DNA from: Hemileia vastatrix
Taxonomy: Eukaryota > Basidiomycota > Pucciniomycetes > Pucciniales > Zaghouaniaceae
Length of the DNA: 64,000 nucleotides
Direction of reading: 5' to 3'
NCBI GenBank assembly: GCA_030280995.1
Contig: JASXTE010000015.1
Coordinates: 6,683,001-6,747,000 of the forward strand
Shown: positions 1 to 11,623 of the stretch, piece by piece
How positions within the stretch are numbered: the stretch's first letter is position 1
Layout of the letters: every line of letters starts with the position of its first letter
Made by a program: the position numbers and the translations under genes
The notes under the pieces: model-generated
Told to the model about the DNA's origin: nothing
Seen by the model: only the letters and a program-made list of their open reading frames with translations
The model's database searches: none

Positions 1-352
1 CTAAAAATTGCAAGGAAAAGTAAAAAAAATAGCCCATATAATGAAGATAATTGATGGCATCAATTTTTTTTTAGGTAAAAGTGTCCAGCAGAATTTCAGC
101 AGTGCTTGTGCTGGACACTTTTATGAGTAACACCTCACTTCTCTTAAATAAATATGCACCCTACAATCATTATATATAAATGTGTTCATACCAAGTTTGG
201 CTGAACTTGTGCTGGACACTTTGGTCATGGACAGTAACCTATCAATTCAAGAAAATTAAATAAAAATAGGCTATAAAATGTAGATATTTGATGCCATCAT
301 AATGTTTTTTGGATAAAAGTATCCAGCACAAGTATGGCCATACTTATGTTGG
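1..352. repeat. Palindrome array A, left block
   Basis: Three imperfect 38-bp inverted repeats of the type GTGTCCAGCACAAGT / ACTTGTGCTGGACAC have axes near 99.5, 200.5 and 337.5. Two kinds of spacer alternate between them. The shorter contains CTTCTCTTAAATAAA and ATGCACCCTA. The longer contains CTAAAAATTGCAAGG and GATGGCAT. Axis distances are 101 and 137 bp. The same modules return at 8.5-9.0 and 10.4-10.9 kb. The third palindrome is cut in its right arm by the LTR element starting at 353. No coding potential is seen. Confidence 0.85.
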
Positions 353-1143
353 TGTCACCGGACAACCTACGCACAAGGTTGAGGGTGTTCCTGGAAGTGA
401 GATGGAGAGAGGAGTTTAGAAACTTCTTTGAAGCACAGAGGAAATGTTTGAGGAAGTGATTCACAGATGAATCAAAGGTAGAGCTACTGCTTTGAGATAT
501 GTTAGATAAGAATTCTAATATAATTTAAAGGTAATATTAATATTCTTAAGATCTCACAAAGGGTTGGTAACTTAATAATCAAAGACTTAAGTTTTAGAAA
601 TGATTACTGAGAAAAATAAGGAAATGTACAATAATAATGATTTAACCTGAAGCTTTACCACTATTAACTATATATACGTTTTATAATTTAATTCTAAAGA
701 AATATCAAACCAAAATCCAACCCCTACTCGCATTGACCTCATACCCATCCATCATTCCGCAAACCACAGACCTCCAAAAATACACCCATTACACTGGGAC
801 CCTCCTCACTAACATCTGTTAACCTTTTAATCCTCCACTAACCTTCCCGTCCATGCTCAATACCCCTGTTAATAACCCACAGATACTTAATAAACATTTT
901 AGCAGAATATTACATTAACTATTGCGCTGTGCGTTGCTTATTGAAGAAAAGACTAAACACACTATTGAGAGATTGACTAATTTAGATTTAAAGTTTAGAT
1001 TAGCGCGGTTGAATAGTGAGTACACAAAGGAAAGTTGCAGTTGCTATGTAGAATTTCTTTCTGCACTTCAAGTATGGATTTAGACCTCTGTATTACTGAT
1101 TTAATGAGCTGATTTTGCCTTGAGTGTCACGTGGTTTGTGACA
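353..1143 (-). repeat. 3' LTR of the 353-7747 element
   Basis: This 791-bp LTR is nearly the same as 6968-7747, sharing ACCTACGCACAAGGT near one end and AGTGTCAC near the other. It contains the plus-strand motif TATAATTTAATTCT, the complement of the primer-binding site next to the other LTR. It starts TGT and ends ACA. Confidence 0.92.
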
Positions 1144-1249
1144 GATGCCCGGGTATAAACCGCAAGCTCCATTGAGCGTGAGAAAAATTCTTCCCACACT
1201 ACTTTCTCTGACTCCTTCTTTTATTAATTATTATTTTTTTTCTTGTATT

Positions 1250-2184
1250 ATGTCAAACTTCCCTACTCCAACTCCCACGTCTCCACACCCCAAAGCCGAT
1301 GGTGGAATTGTTACACAGCAATATTTCAAAGCATGCATTTCCTGCAAATCAATGGAGTATTTTGGCGTTGAAAGCAAGGCCACAAAAGGTCCTCGCCAGA
1401 AATGCGAGTTTTGCCATTGGAGACGGGTGACATGTGATGTTCTCTCAAAAAATGAGGAAATCGAGAAAAGATTTACCAAGACTAAGTACTGGGTAATCCC
1501 AAAGACGAAATAGGTGGTTGGGGATGATCTTTTGGTAAAAGAAGTTGAGGAAGAGGTTGAGGATACCGTGGCAACTTGGGTAACCCAGGCAACAGGTAAA
1601 AAATGAGGGGTGGAAGAGGAGGTGGATGAGCTGGTCAAAGAGGATGAGGATGAAGTTCCCATCTCAAACCGGACTCCAAAAAAGCGGCGGATGATAATCG
1701 AAGATGATGAAGAAGAGAAGGAAGTGACATTAGAGGTCACCCCAAGGCTTTTTTTAGAGCCTGACCCTTTTTTTGAAGTAAGTCTGCCTTTCCTTGTTTA
1801 AAAATTTTTTTACTGATGACTGTATGTTTTAAGAATTCAGGTGTCATCACAGAAGCTCCAATTATGGAAGCTGCACCAATGCTTCCAGTTGAGGCAAGTC
1901 AACCAGCGGTTGATTCGAGGGAGGATAACAAGGAAACCCTTTAGCAGGTATGGTTGAAAAAACCTCAGCAGGGTCAACGAGCTCGATTCATCAAAAATTT
2001 AAATTATGAGATCGACAAGATTGTCGATGCCCCCTCCTTTGATATGGCAGAAGAATTACTGGAGATTGGAGAAGTGGTACTGGTAGTAGAGAAGGAGGTA
2101 TTTGAAAAATGCACAAAGGAAATAAGGGTGGTATTGGAAAAAATGAATAAATTGGTTCGGGAGAAAATACAGGAGAAAATTTGA
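1250..2184 (+). pseudogene. Antisense accessory gene inside the LTR element, Cys-motif protein, broken
   Basis: The reading frame runs opposite to pol, between the end of pol and the 3' LTR. The ATG at 1250 opens a frame with a Cys cluster (CISCKS, then CEFCHWRRVTC) resembling a small zinc-binding module, followed by an acidic Glu/Asp/Lys-rich segment containing the basic motif PKKRR. A likely intron runs from GTAAGT at 1778 to CAG at 1840. The second exon is Lys/Glu-rich and probably helical (MAEELLEIGEVVLV, VLEKMNKLVREKIQEKI). In-frame stops lie at 1511, 1604 and 1942, and the frame does not join cleanly across the intron, so it is decayed. I do not recognise a family. A host gene fragment captured by the element is the main alternative to a true accessory ORF. 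Confidence 0.55.
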
Positions 2185-2910
2185 AATGGAAAGAGGAAAA
2201 AAAAAGAAAGAGGGAAGTAAAAAAAGTAGAAAGCAATTTGTGTATTTATTTATTTATTTTATTTTGTTGTTTTAATTGAAATTTTAATATATATTTTATA
2301 AGATTTTGAAAAGAAAAAGAAAAAGAAAGAAAAAAATATTTGAATGAAGTTTTTTTTTGTTTTAAAATTTTGAAAGAAGAAAAGAAAAATATTTAACTGA
2401 GAAAGTTTTAGTTTTAAGTTGTAAAAAGAATGAAAAAATTCAAGTAAGAAGAAAAAAAATAGTTGATTGAAAACAATTTTGTTTGAAATGAAAATTTAAT
2501 GAGAGAAAAATTTGTTATTCGTGAAAGTTTATTTATTGAAGTTTTTGAGGAATTTTGGTTATTTGAAAAGAGAGAGAAAAATAGTTTTGAAAAAAGAATT
2601 TGAAAGAAAGAAGTAAATTGTTCAAAGATTTTTAAAAGAGAGATTTAAAGGTTGAAGTGAAGTTTGAGAAAGATTGTCGTATTGAGTTCGTGAAAAATTT
2701 TGATAGTTTGAAGAAAAAAAATAAGGAAATAAAAATTGCATTTAAAAAAAGAAAAAAGTTTGAAATGAGAAAAGAAAGAAAATTAAAGGAATTATTGATT
2801 TTTAAGATTTTATTTTAATAAATTTTTTAAGACTTTATTTTTTTATTGTTTTGTTTTATTTTATTTTTTTATAATAACTTTTTAATTTAATTTAATTTAA
2901 TTTTAGTTTA

Positions 2911-3170
2911 TTTTATTTTATTTTATTTTATTTTATTTTATTTTATTTTATTTTATTTTATTTTATTTTATTTTATTTTATTTTATTTTATTTTATTTTA
3001 TTTTATTTTATTTTATTTTATTTTATTTTATTTTATTTTATTTTATTTTATTTTATTTTATTTTATTTTATTTTATTTTATTTTATTTTATTTTATTTTA
3101 TTTTATTTTATTTTATTTTATTTTATTTTATTTTATTTTATTTTATTTTATTTTATTTTATTTTATTTTA
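2911..3170. repeat. (TTTTA)n microsatellite, 52 uninterrupted units
   Basis: A perfect 5-bp repeat fills 260 bp. It lies inside the LTR element, between the 3' end of the antisense gene and the 3' end of pol. Flanks are purine-rich on the plus strand (GAAAAAGAAAG type). Confidence 0.98.
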
Positions 3171-3273
3171 TTTATTTATTTTTAAAGAAGGTTGAAAAAG
3201 CTTTTGAAATTAAGAAAGAAGAAAAGAGAAAACAAAGTAAGGATTTTTTAGAAGTAAAGAAGTTTTTGAATTT

Positions 3274-6200
3274 TTAGAAAAGAAAGAAAAGTGAAAAAAA
3301 AAGAGAAGAAAAGAGAAAAATAAAAGAGAGTTCTAAGGTTTTTGGTTTCAAAGGATATTTAAGATGAAAAGATTTTGGGAGTTCAGGGGTGTTAGAAACG
3401 TTGATGGCTGGTTCCCAGAATGTTTTGTCTGATTCATTGAGGAAGCCTTCCCATTCCACGAGGTATTGAAGTTTCCCCTTGCACATTATTGAATCAAGGA
3501 TACGGCTTACTTCCCACTCTTGATGGTCTTCTACTTTGACCGGTTCTGGAGGAGGTTGGTTCCTGCCCAGGTATGTTTCTTGAGCCAGTTCCAGGAGAGA
3601 TACGTGAGAAACAGGGTGAATAGAATGCCAATTAGGAGGTAGCTTGAGTCGAAATGCAGTTTTAGAGACTTCTGAGCCAATTTTGAATGGTCCCAAGCAT
3701 TTTTCGGCAAGTTTCTTTGATGGTTGAGTCATTCAAATGTTTCATGTGTCAAGCCATATGTTGTCGCCTAGTTTAAAGAAAGGAGCAGATTGTTGATGTT
3801 TGTCAGCCTTTTCCTTGTACCTTTGAATTACTAATTCCAAGTTTGATTTAAGGTCTTCTTGGAGTTGTGATATGGTTCAAAGATAATGTTCTGAAGGATG
3901 ACTAGTTCCTACATGGATTGAGTTGAATCGAGGATGTCTTCCATAAACAGTTTCGAAGGGAGATTGTCGTGTCAAAGAATGAGTTGAGTATTTATAAGCA
4001 AATTCGGCCAATGGTAACCATGTGGTCCAATTGTCTTGTTGATAACTGACAAAAATTTGAAGGTATTGTTTGAGGATTTGATTGACCCTTTCTGTTCACC
4101 CATCTGTTTCAGGATGATAGGCCGTGGAGAGATTCCTTGTGATATTGAGTTGTCAACACAATTGAGTCCAGAATGTGGATACAAACAATGAGCCTCTATG
4201 TGAAATAATATCATTAGGTAAGCCATGTTTGGAAAATACATATTCTAGAAACATTTTTGATAAATCTTCTGCTGTAGCAGTAGTAGTGGCTTTAATGAAA
4301 ATAGAAATTTTTGAAAATCAATCTACTATTACTAATATAACATCAAAATTATTAGAAAGAAGAAGTTGAGAAATGAAATCCATTGATAAAGATTCCCAAG
4401 TTTTAGAGGGAATAAGAAGTGGTTGAAGCAAGCCATGCTTCCCGTGAAAGGGAGCCTTATTACTATTACATTTGTAACAAGATCTTATATAGGCCTTGAT
4501 TTCTCTGCTCATTCCTTTCCAGAAGAAATCCCTCGCTAATAACTGTTAGGTTTTATCAACCCCAAAATGACCAGCTAATGGAGAATCATGTTAACTGTTG
4601 AAAATCCATAATTTTATTTCATTGTTGTTGGGTATGACTACTCTACCTTCGAAAACTAATAGACCTGATTCAATACCTAATCTTTTGGCCCCTTTCTTTG
4701 AGAGTATTTTGTCTTTTAACCCTAAACAATAATTGTCCTTTGACTGAGCTTTGAGGATGTTGGATAGTGGATTTTGAAAACATTGAATTGTCATTGAATT
4801 AAGTTGATGAGTCATTAACATTGATTTGTTGAAGATTGGTTTCACATTTGCAGGGTTCTTGTCAGTAAATGAGTCCCCCGCTGTGGGTAAACGTCTTTTC
4901 AATGTGACAGGATATCTGGGACAATAAAGTACTTACCTGGGCAATAGGAAATAGAAAAAGGAAATTTAGACAGAAATTCAGCCCACCTGGCTTGACACCT
5001 GGTTAACACTTTGGAAGGCATAAAGTATTTCAAAGAATTATGGTCAGTCAGGATTTGAAAAGGACTATCTAGGCTGAGAAGAAAAGAGTGCCATTTTTTA
5101 AGACAATGAATAATAGCTAAAAGCTCTTTGTCATGAATTTCATAATTTAATTCTGCCGCCATGAGTTTGAGTGACTCAAAATCAACAGGATGAAACAATT
5201 TTTTTTCAAGATTAAATTGAGAAATGACCCCTGCGATAGCATAATTTCTAGCATCTGTCTTGACTATTTTCAAAGCAGAAGGCTCAAAGTGTCAAAGAAT
5301 TGGAGCTGTGGTAAACGCAGTCTTCAATGCTTTGTGTTCCTTTTGTGTTGTAGAAGTAAAAACAAAAGGAATATCTTCTCTAAGAAGAAAAATAAGATTT
5401 GAAATAGTGTTAGAGTAATATTTAATAAATCTTCTATAGAAATTGGCAAAACCCAAAAAACCTTGGAGGGATTTAATGGTTTTGGGCTCAGGCCATTTCA
5501 GAATTTTTTGGACCTTTTTTTTGTCCATGAGTAAACCATCAGTGGACAGTGTAAATCCCAAAAAATCAATAGATTTGATAAGGAAATTGCATTTATTGTG
5601 CTTGGCGTAGAGACCTTGATATTGAAGACAATTTAGAATCTGTCAAACATGATGAATATGTTTATCTAGTGTCTTTGAGAAAATTAAAATATTGTCTAAG
5701 TAGACAACAACATCTTGAAAGATGTCATTAACAAAAGTTTGAAAAGTAGATGGTGCGTTACATAATCCAAAAGCCATGACTAAATATTCAAAACTACCAA
5801 ATCTAGTGCGCATTGCAGTCAGTGGTTTATGACCTTCCGCAATGCAAATAAGATTTTAAGCGCCTCTAAGATCAATTTTAGAAAGGAAATTAGCACCATT
5901 AAAAACAGTAAGAAGCAATGACATAGGAGGAACGGGATATGCATTCTTTTTTGTGACTGTATAGAGCTATCTATAGTCAACACACAAACTAAGGCTACCA
6001 TCTTTTTTCTTTACAAGAAGAACAGGGGAGCCAGTTGGAGATTAACTGGCTCTGATGAAACCTTTACCTAAATTCTCTGAAATGTAGTCTCAAAGAACTT
6101 GAGATTTGTCCTTCAACAAAGAATAGACAGGACCTGCTGGAGGTACTGGACCTATTAACTATATTTGATGGTTGTAGGGTCGATGAGGTGGTAAATTATC

Positions 6201-6892
6201 GGCCTTGTGGATTAAGAAAACATTGAGGAAATTGTGATAGATTTCCGGTAGAGTTTATTTAATGGCTTCAACTTTGATTTGGTTGTCCTCATCATCTTCA
6301 AGAGAATCTTTCAAGGGAAGATCAGAATTGAAAAAGCATAATTCGACTACTTCGAGGAAATTTAAATCCTCTTTGAGTGAAGTGATCGAGCTAGAAGGGT
6401 TATGCAATTGCTCATTTAGAGAAAGATCAGATGCTTGCAAGTCATCTGGAAGAGATTTGTCCTTTAGCAGGACATTGTCAGGCAGATTTTTTAACTCCCT
6501 ATTGACCTGCATTGAAGAATCAGAAATATACTTAGCGCATGGGGTGATCAATCCCTGTGACCAATCAATTTCAGGATTCCAATGCATTAAAAAGTCATGG
6601 CCAAGAATGGTATTGTCCATTATTGGGACGTCCAAGACTGATAATTCCCACTTGAATAGGAGAAATTTTGGAAAGTTGAGAACCCATAAAGCTTTCTTAC
6701 TTACCCAATATTTGAGTTCCTGTGATTCAAACAAATAAATTAGAGTTTGATCAATATCTGTGAATGTCAGCTTTAAATTCTTGGAAAAAGATAAACTGAC
6801 AAAAGAAAATGAGTCTCCAGAGTCTATAAGACAACTGAAGGGGTATCCTCCTTAAAAAGAATCATAGGAGGAGTGCGTTGAACAGGTGCCAT
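3274..6892 (-). pseudogene. Decayed pol polyprotein of the self-primed Ty3/gypsy element
   Basis: The frame opens at the ATG at 6892 and is then broken by several stops and frameshifts. In order it shows a retropepsin with LIDSGDSFSF and ILGHDFLMHWNPEIDW, then RT with VSPTGS-like and GFANFYRRFI motifs. The RT catalytic box reads YLDN instead of YxDD. RNase H follows (KIVKTDARNYAIAGV, DKELLAIIHCL, ILTDHNSL). The integrase has an HHCC finger (HDSPLAGHF, CYKCNSNK) and a DDE domain in which the second Asp is His (ISHRGSLF) and the Glu is Lys (ILKQYLQIF). A chromodomain ends the protein (WEVSRILDSI, LQYLVEWEG, FWEPAINV). Gag is absent. Family assignment is secure and enzymatic death is clear. Confidence 0.9.
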
Positions 6893-6952
6893 TTTAAAAA
6901 ATTAAGACACACGTGAAAAAGGATGTAGTAGTGCAAAGAATGAGAATTATGG

Positions 6953-6966
6953 AGAATTAAATTATA
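6953..6966 (-). other. Self-complementary primer-binding site (Tf1-like self-priming)
   Basis: Read on the minus strand, the 14 nt TATAATTTAATTCT lie 1 nt inside the 5' LTR. They are the exact reverse complement of AGAATTAAATTATA within the same LTR (7296-7309 on the plus strand, also present in the other LTR near 680-695). There is no TGG start as expected for a tRNA primer. This is the arrangement by which Tf1/sushi-type elements prime from the 5' end of their own RNA. It would put the transcript start near 7309. Confidence 0.7.
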
Positions 6967-6967
6967 C

Positions 6968-7747
6968 TGTCACCTGAGAACCTACGCACAAGGTCGAGGG
7001 TGTCTCTGGAAGTGAGATTAAGGGAGGAGTTTAGAAACTTCTTTGAAGCACAGACGAAATGTCAAGGAAGTGATTCGAAGATGACTTAAAGGAAGAGCTA
7101 CTGCTTCCAGATATTGTCGATAAGAATTCTAATATAATTTAAAGGTAATATTAATATTCTTAAGATCTCACAAAGTGTTGGAAACTCAATAATAGAAGAT
7201 TTAAGATTTAGAAATTATTACTGAGAAAAATAAGGAAATGTACAATAATAATGATTTAACCTGAAGCTTTACCACTATTAACTATATATACGTTTTATAA
7301 TTTAATTCTAAAGAAATATCAAACCAAAATCCAACCCCTCCTTGCATTGACCTCATACACATCCATCATTCTGCACACCACAGACCTCCGAAAAATTTAC
7401 CTGTTACACCAGGACCCTCTCCTCTAACCCTTTAATCCTCTACTAGCCATCCCGTCCATGCTCACTCCCCCTGTTAATAACCCACAGATACTTAATAAAA
7501 ATTTTAGCGGAATATTACATTAACTATTGCGCTGTGCACTGCTTATCAAAGAAAAGACTAAACACACTATTGAGAGATTGACTAATTTAGATTTAAAGTT
7601 TAAATTAGCGTGGATGAATAGTGAGTACACAAAGGAAAGTTGCAGTTGCTATGTAGAATTTTTTCTGCGCTTTGAGTATGGATTTAGACCTCTGCTTTAT
7701 TGATTTAATGAGCTGCTTTAGCCTCAAGTGTCACATGGAGTGTAACA
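6968..7747 (-). repeat. 5' LTR of the 353-7747 element
   Basis: This 780-bp LTR ends next to the primer-binding site. If transcription starts at the self-priming motif, U3 is about 438 bp (7747-7310) and R-U5 about 342 bp (7309-6968). No clear TATA box is seen 25-35 bp upstream of that point. Confidence 0.9.
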
Positions 7748-8532
7748 GTTGGAATGTAAGCCAGGCTGCTATACTTACCCAGTAAAATAATTAATTATTT
7801 ACTTTGATGAAGCCACACCATTTTTATTTCTTATTTTATTATTAATTATAGAATATTTACTTTAAAAATTTATGTAATAAATTAACTAATTAAAAAAAGT
7901 AAATTTAGTAAATATTAAAAATTAATATTAATGTCCCTTATGTTTTTTATTTCATAAAACTGTGCTCAATGACAGGTTAAAGAAAAAAATATAATAACAC
8001 TAAAAAATGATAAAAAATTCAAATTAGTTAATTTAAAATATTCAAATCATATATAAATTTCTAAAAATTAAAAATTAAAATATTTTGTACTAAGTGTGAC
8101 ATTTAAAAATGAACTTTAAAATATATCAAATAAATTGATATATATTAAAGCATATTTTATTTTCACATCTTTTTATTACTCTCTGTTATTGGTTATTTCT
8201 TATTTTGGAAGCAACTTTTCTCTCACACTCTTTTATGTAGACTTCTTAAATCTATGTGCTCTCTATCCTTTTTACCTATAAAAGGCCTTCTACTTTGTGC
8301 CATTTTTATTCATTCTATACTACTTAAAATCTTATTATTAAACCCAATAACCATTTTATTACTACTACTACTGTTTAAGTACTTACATATTTGTAAAATA
8401 TAGACCTTAAATGTAATAATATTCCTATTATTATACCTCTTACTTGAGGAATTAAAACATAAAGATAAAATTTACATACCCACTTTTAAATCCATGAATT
8501 ATCCACCTTATCCTCTGTTTGGACTGCTGTAA
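7748..8532. other. No gene recognised; TSD then AT-rich DNA
   Basis: The first five bases are the second copy of the GTTGG duplication. Beyond them array A does not resume until about 8533, so a further unidentified insertion or rearrangement is likely. I see no credible ORF or structural RNA. Confidence 0.6.
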
Positions 8533-9040
8533 AATCTTCTATACCCAAAAGGACCCCTTGACATGGACACTTTAATGGATAACACCTTACTTCTCTTAAA
8601 TAAACATGCACCCTACCATCTTCAAATTGAAAAGCGTCCAGCACAAGTAAAGCCAAACTTGTCACTATGCAATATAGGGGGTTGACTTGCTAGCAAGTCC
8701 TCAACCTGAACTCATATGGAACTCAGAATGAAATCATACTGAACCCATACTGAACTCTACTTGAACACCAGAAAAAACTGTTCTGCTGAGTGGTGTTTAT
8801 CCCTGATTGTATGGTTGTTTTATCAATAGCTCAATGTGTGTTCAATGTGTTGTAATTTTGGGTCCAAGGTTGCGGACTTACTAGCGATTTCACCCCCCAT
8901 ATTTTGTGGTGTGTTCTGGAAACTTTGACCAAGACAAATGACTAAAAATTGAAAGGAAAACCAAAAAAAGCCTATATAATGAATATAATTGATATCATCA
9001 ATTTTATTTAGGTAAAAGTGTCCAGCACAAGTTCAGCCGT
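8533..9040. repeat. Palindrome array A, middle block
   Basis: It holds the right half of one palindrome (ending GGACAC at 8570), a second with its axis near 8652, and the left half of a third (GTGTCCAGCACAAGTTCAGCC at 9018-9038). The axis distance between the last two is 384 bp, which becomes 135 bp once the 249-bp MITE is subtracted, matching the long spacer class. Confidence 0.8.
8663..8911. mobile_element. 249-bp MITE with imperfect TIRs, inserted in an array A palindrome
   Basis: The left end CACTATGCAATATAGGGGG and the inverted right end CACCACAAAATATGGGGGG align over 19 bp with five mismatches. Similarity continues inward (GACTTGCTAGCAAGTCC against GAAATCGCTAGTAAGTCC). The left end carries the palindrome GACTTGCTAGCAAGTC. 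It interrupts the right arm (ACTTGT / TTCTGG) of a 38-bp palindrome. A target duplication is not clear. Related ends occur near 37.73 and 47.09 kb. Confidence 0.7.
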
Positions 9041-10392
9041 TGTGGTATGCACATTGCAGGTAACTTATCTTTTGGACCAATCAGCTTGTGTAGCCCAGGA
9101 ATCACAAAGAAGAATCATAACACATTAGATAGCGCTACTATAAATACGTAATTATGGTTTTAAAAAAGCAAAGGGAAAGAGAAGAGCGGAAAAGGATTTA
9201 GGGTCTGTGTGCTACAATTTTGCAGTGAGATGTGCCACACAAAGGAAGTATGTATTATCAACTTAGGAGTGCAAGCGCTGAACATTATGGATTTGTATTT
9301 TCTAATAATTGTGTGTTATGCATTAAGGAAGAAATTATGGCTCAAGGAAGACCTCAAGTACATAGTATACTGCACTGCGGCTAGTGTGGTAACTTACCCA
9401 AACAGGTAATGTAAGTTGAAGAAACAAACAAGTTAAGCAAATTTTCAGAACTATGAACTTAGTAATGAAGCAATGAGGATAGGGACTCATTAACATAACT
9501 AACAAAGAGTCAAAGAGACAAGTATCAGCACTGAAACGTGTCAATGTGGGAAGTAGCGCTGAAACTATGTAAGGTATAGTCATAAGCACACATGTGGAAC
9601 ATGAGTGAAATAAGTTAATACTAGTTTAGTAAGTATAGGGTATGATTAGGCACTGTAGTTGTTACAAGCAGTGTATTTAGCTTACTTATGGATTAGTTAT
9701 TGTTTTACTAATGTGACTCTAGAGACAGCACTGGAGATCCACTAGGGAGCTGTGTCTGGAGCACTCAAAGGTATAAGAAGGAAAAGCTATCTTATAGGAG
9801 GGGAGAGTAGGTAGTAGTTAGATAGGAAAAATTATTATTTGAATCAGTAATTAGATTACAGATATTGAAGCATCATTTTATTTACTTTTGAAATATATTG
9901 TGATATATAGCAATTAGTCTATTTTGTGATTACTCTGATAAAAGTAAGAGATTGGATTTTTTTGCAATTAAGTGTTAAAGATAATATTGGAAATATTCTG
10001 AGTCTTTTTGAGTTTGTGCATCTGTGTGTGTATTTTATATAGTAAGGTAAAAAAGTGCAACACAGAGAGAATATATAGATTCAGTAAGATACACTATTAT
10101 TTGAGTTATTTTATTGCTATAATAAGGCATATTCAAAGAGAGCGCTTCAAGATGGAGTAGCTGTGGATACTAGCACTTATTAATAAAAGAAATATCCAGA
10201 TAGTAATATTTTTTTCCTTAATCTTTTATATTATCTCTTAACTCATAAATTATCTAGTCAGATATTAGTGTTCCACATTATTGAGCTGTATTTAAAATAA
10301 GAGTGACAGGCACTTCTTTTAAGAAATTCAAAAGAAGAACCAATCCATCTCACATTGTGTCTACTGCTTAGTACCTTAGAACTCTCTACACA
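9041..10392. mobile_element. 1.35-kb LTR-like insert of unknown family
   Basis: It starts TGTGGTATGC, ends CTCTACACA, and splits an array A palindrome at its axis: the left half lies at 9018-9038 and the right half, ACTTGTGCTGGACAC, at 10395-10409. The TG...CA ends suggest a solo LTR, but the flanking bases (GCCGT, ATACT) are not a duplication. No coding region is convincing inside; the frames around 9209-9589 are short and unlike known proteins. Confidence 0.4.
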
Positions 10393-10882
10393 ATACTTGT
10401 GCTGGACACTTCTATGAGGAGAAACTCACTTCTCTTAAATAAAATTGCACCCAAGCATCTTCATATTTTATATGTGTCCAGCACAAGTTCAGCCAAAATT
10501 GTGCTGGACCCTTTGACAAAGACCAGTGACTAAAAATTGCAAGGAAAACCAAAAAAATAGCCCATATAATGAAGATAATTGATGGCATCAAATTTTTTTT
10601 AGGTAAAAGTGTCCAGCACAAGTTTGGCCATACTTGTGCTGGAAACTTATATGAGGAACACCTTACTTCTCTTAAATAAAAATGCACCCTACCAACTTCA
10701 TATTGGAAATTTTTCCAGTACAAGTTTGGCCAAACTTGTGCTGGACACTTTTACCCAAAAATTTAGATAGTATCAATTATCTTCAGTTTGTGGGCTTTTT
10801 TTTTTGTATTTTCTTGAAATTATACAAGACTGTACATGGCTGGAGTGTCCGTCACAAGTTTGTCCAAACTTGTATTGGACAC
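10393..10882. repeat. Palindrome array A, right block
   Basis: Axes lie near 10390 (rejoined half), 10492.5, 10627.5, 10729.5 and 10863.5, giving distances of 102, 135, 102 and 134 bp. The arms are GTGTCCAGCACAAGT and ACTTGTGCTGGACAC, with TTGGCCAA-like loops. The short and long spacers of the left block alternate without exception. Confidence 0.85.
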
Positions 10883-11623
10883 ACAGCACGATTCTTAAAA
10901 TCTACTGAAGTATGTTTATCAATTACATGTTATTAAAGCCTCTTTTATTTTATTAAGACATGAAAAACAAATACAAACTAATAATTTTTATGTTTTTAAT
11001 GATCAATAATTTTCAATTATTGTTGTGATAAGTGAAATTTAAAAAAATTATTTTATTTAAGATCCTTGTGAACTTGAATTTCCATGGGTTGGTTGCATTA
11101 ATTTTCTGTATATATTTTGTTTATTAACTATAGTAATGGATTATTGAGTGCCTTTAATGTTTTTTCTTTTTTTGTTAGGGATGTTGTTCATGTTCATAAA
11201 TTTTTTCACTAGTGAATTTTTATTCTTATCATTCCTAGCATTTAGTAAATAAAAAAGCCACCATAATAATTGGAAAACATGTATTTTAAATTGAAAATCA
11301 GAGTTTAATTATATTCTTGTTTTAGGTTTTAATTTTATCTTGTCATAAGTATCTGAGAAAATATTCATTCAATTTATTTCAAGTTCATATATTGTGCATA
11401 AAAAAAATTCACATTTATTTAATCAAAACTTGTATCATTTCTTAAAGTTATACAAAATATATATCTTCTTTTCTATCCTCAATATTTTCATAATCATAAA
11501 TTCATTTGCTCTCTTTTATCTTATACATCAATTGGCATTTTTTTAAAAAAAAGAATAATAATTTTATTTTAAAAAAATTAGTACCAACACTCTATATACA
11601 TCATTGCCAGTGGTGTAAAAAAT
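10883..11623. other. AT-rich intergenic DNA, nothing recognised
   Basis: No ORF of note, repeat array or RNA gene is seen between the end of array A and the 3' end of the family P pseudogene. Confidence 0.6.

Larger units (their letters stand above)
353..7747 (-). mobile_element. Complete Ty3/gypsy chromovirus-type LTR retrotransposon with TSD
   Basis: Two LTRs of 791 and 780 bp, both starting TGTCAC on the plus strand and ending in ACA, bound the element. A perfect 5-bp target-site duplication, GTTGG, lies at 348-352 and 7748-7752. Pol reads on the minus strand in the order protease, reverse transcriptase, RNase H, integrase, chromodomain, so the 5' LTR is at 6968-7747. No gag is found: the protease begins within about 130 bp of the 5' LTR. 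A plus-strand cysteine-containing gene sits between pol and the 3' LTR. Stops, frameshifts and catalytic substitutions make the pol inactive. Confidence 0.92.

Noticed and set aside
1231..1740. Minus-strand Ser-rich 169-codon frame
   Set aside because: It is a shadow of the plus-strand acidic Glu/Asp-rich frame, without motifs of its own.
6262..6738. Plus-strand 158-codon frame
   Set aside because: It is antisense to the protease region of the minus-strand pol, which has clear retropepsin motifs.
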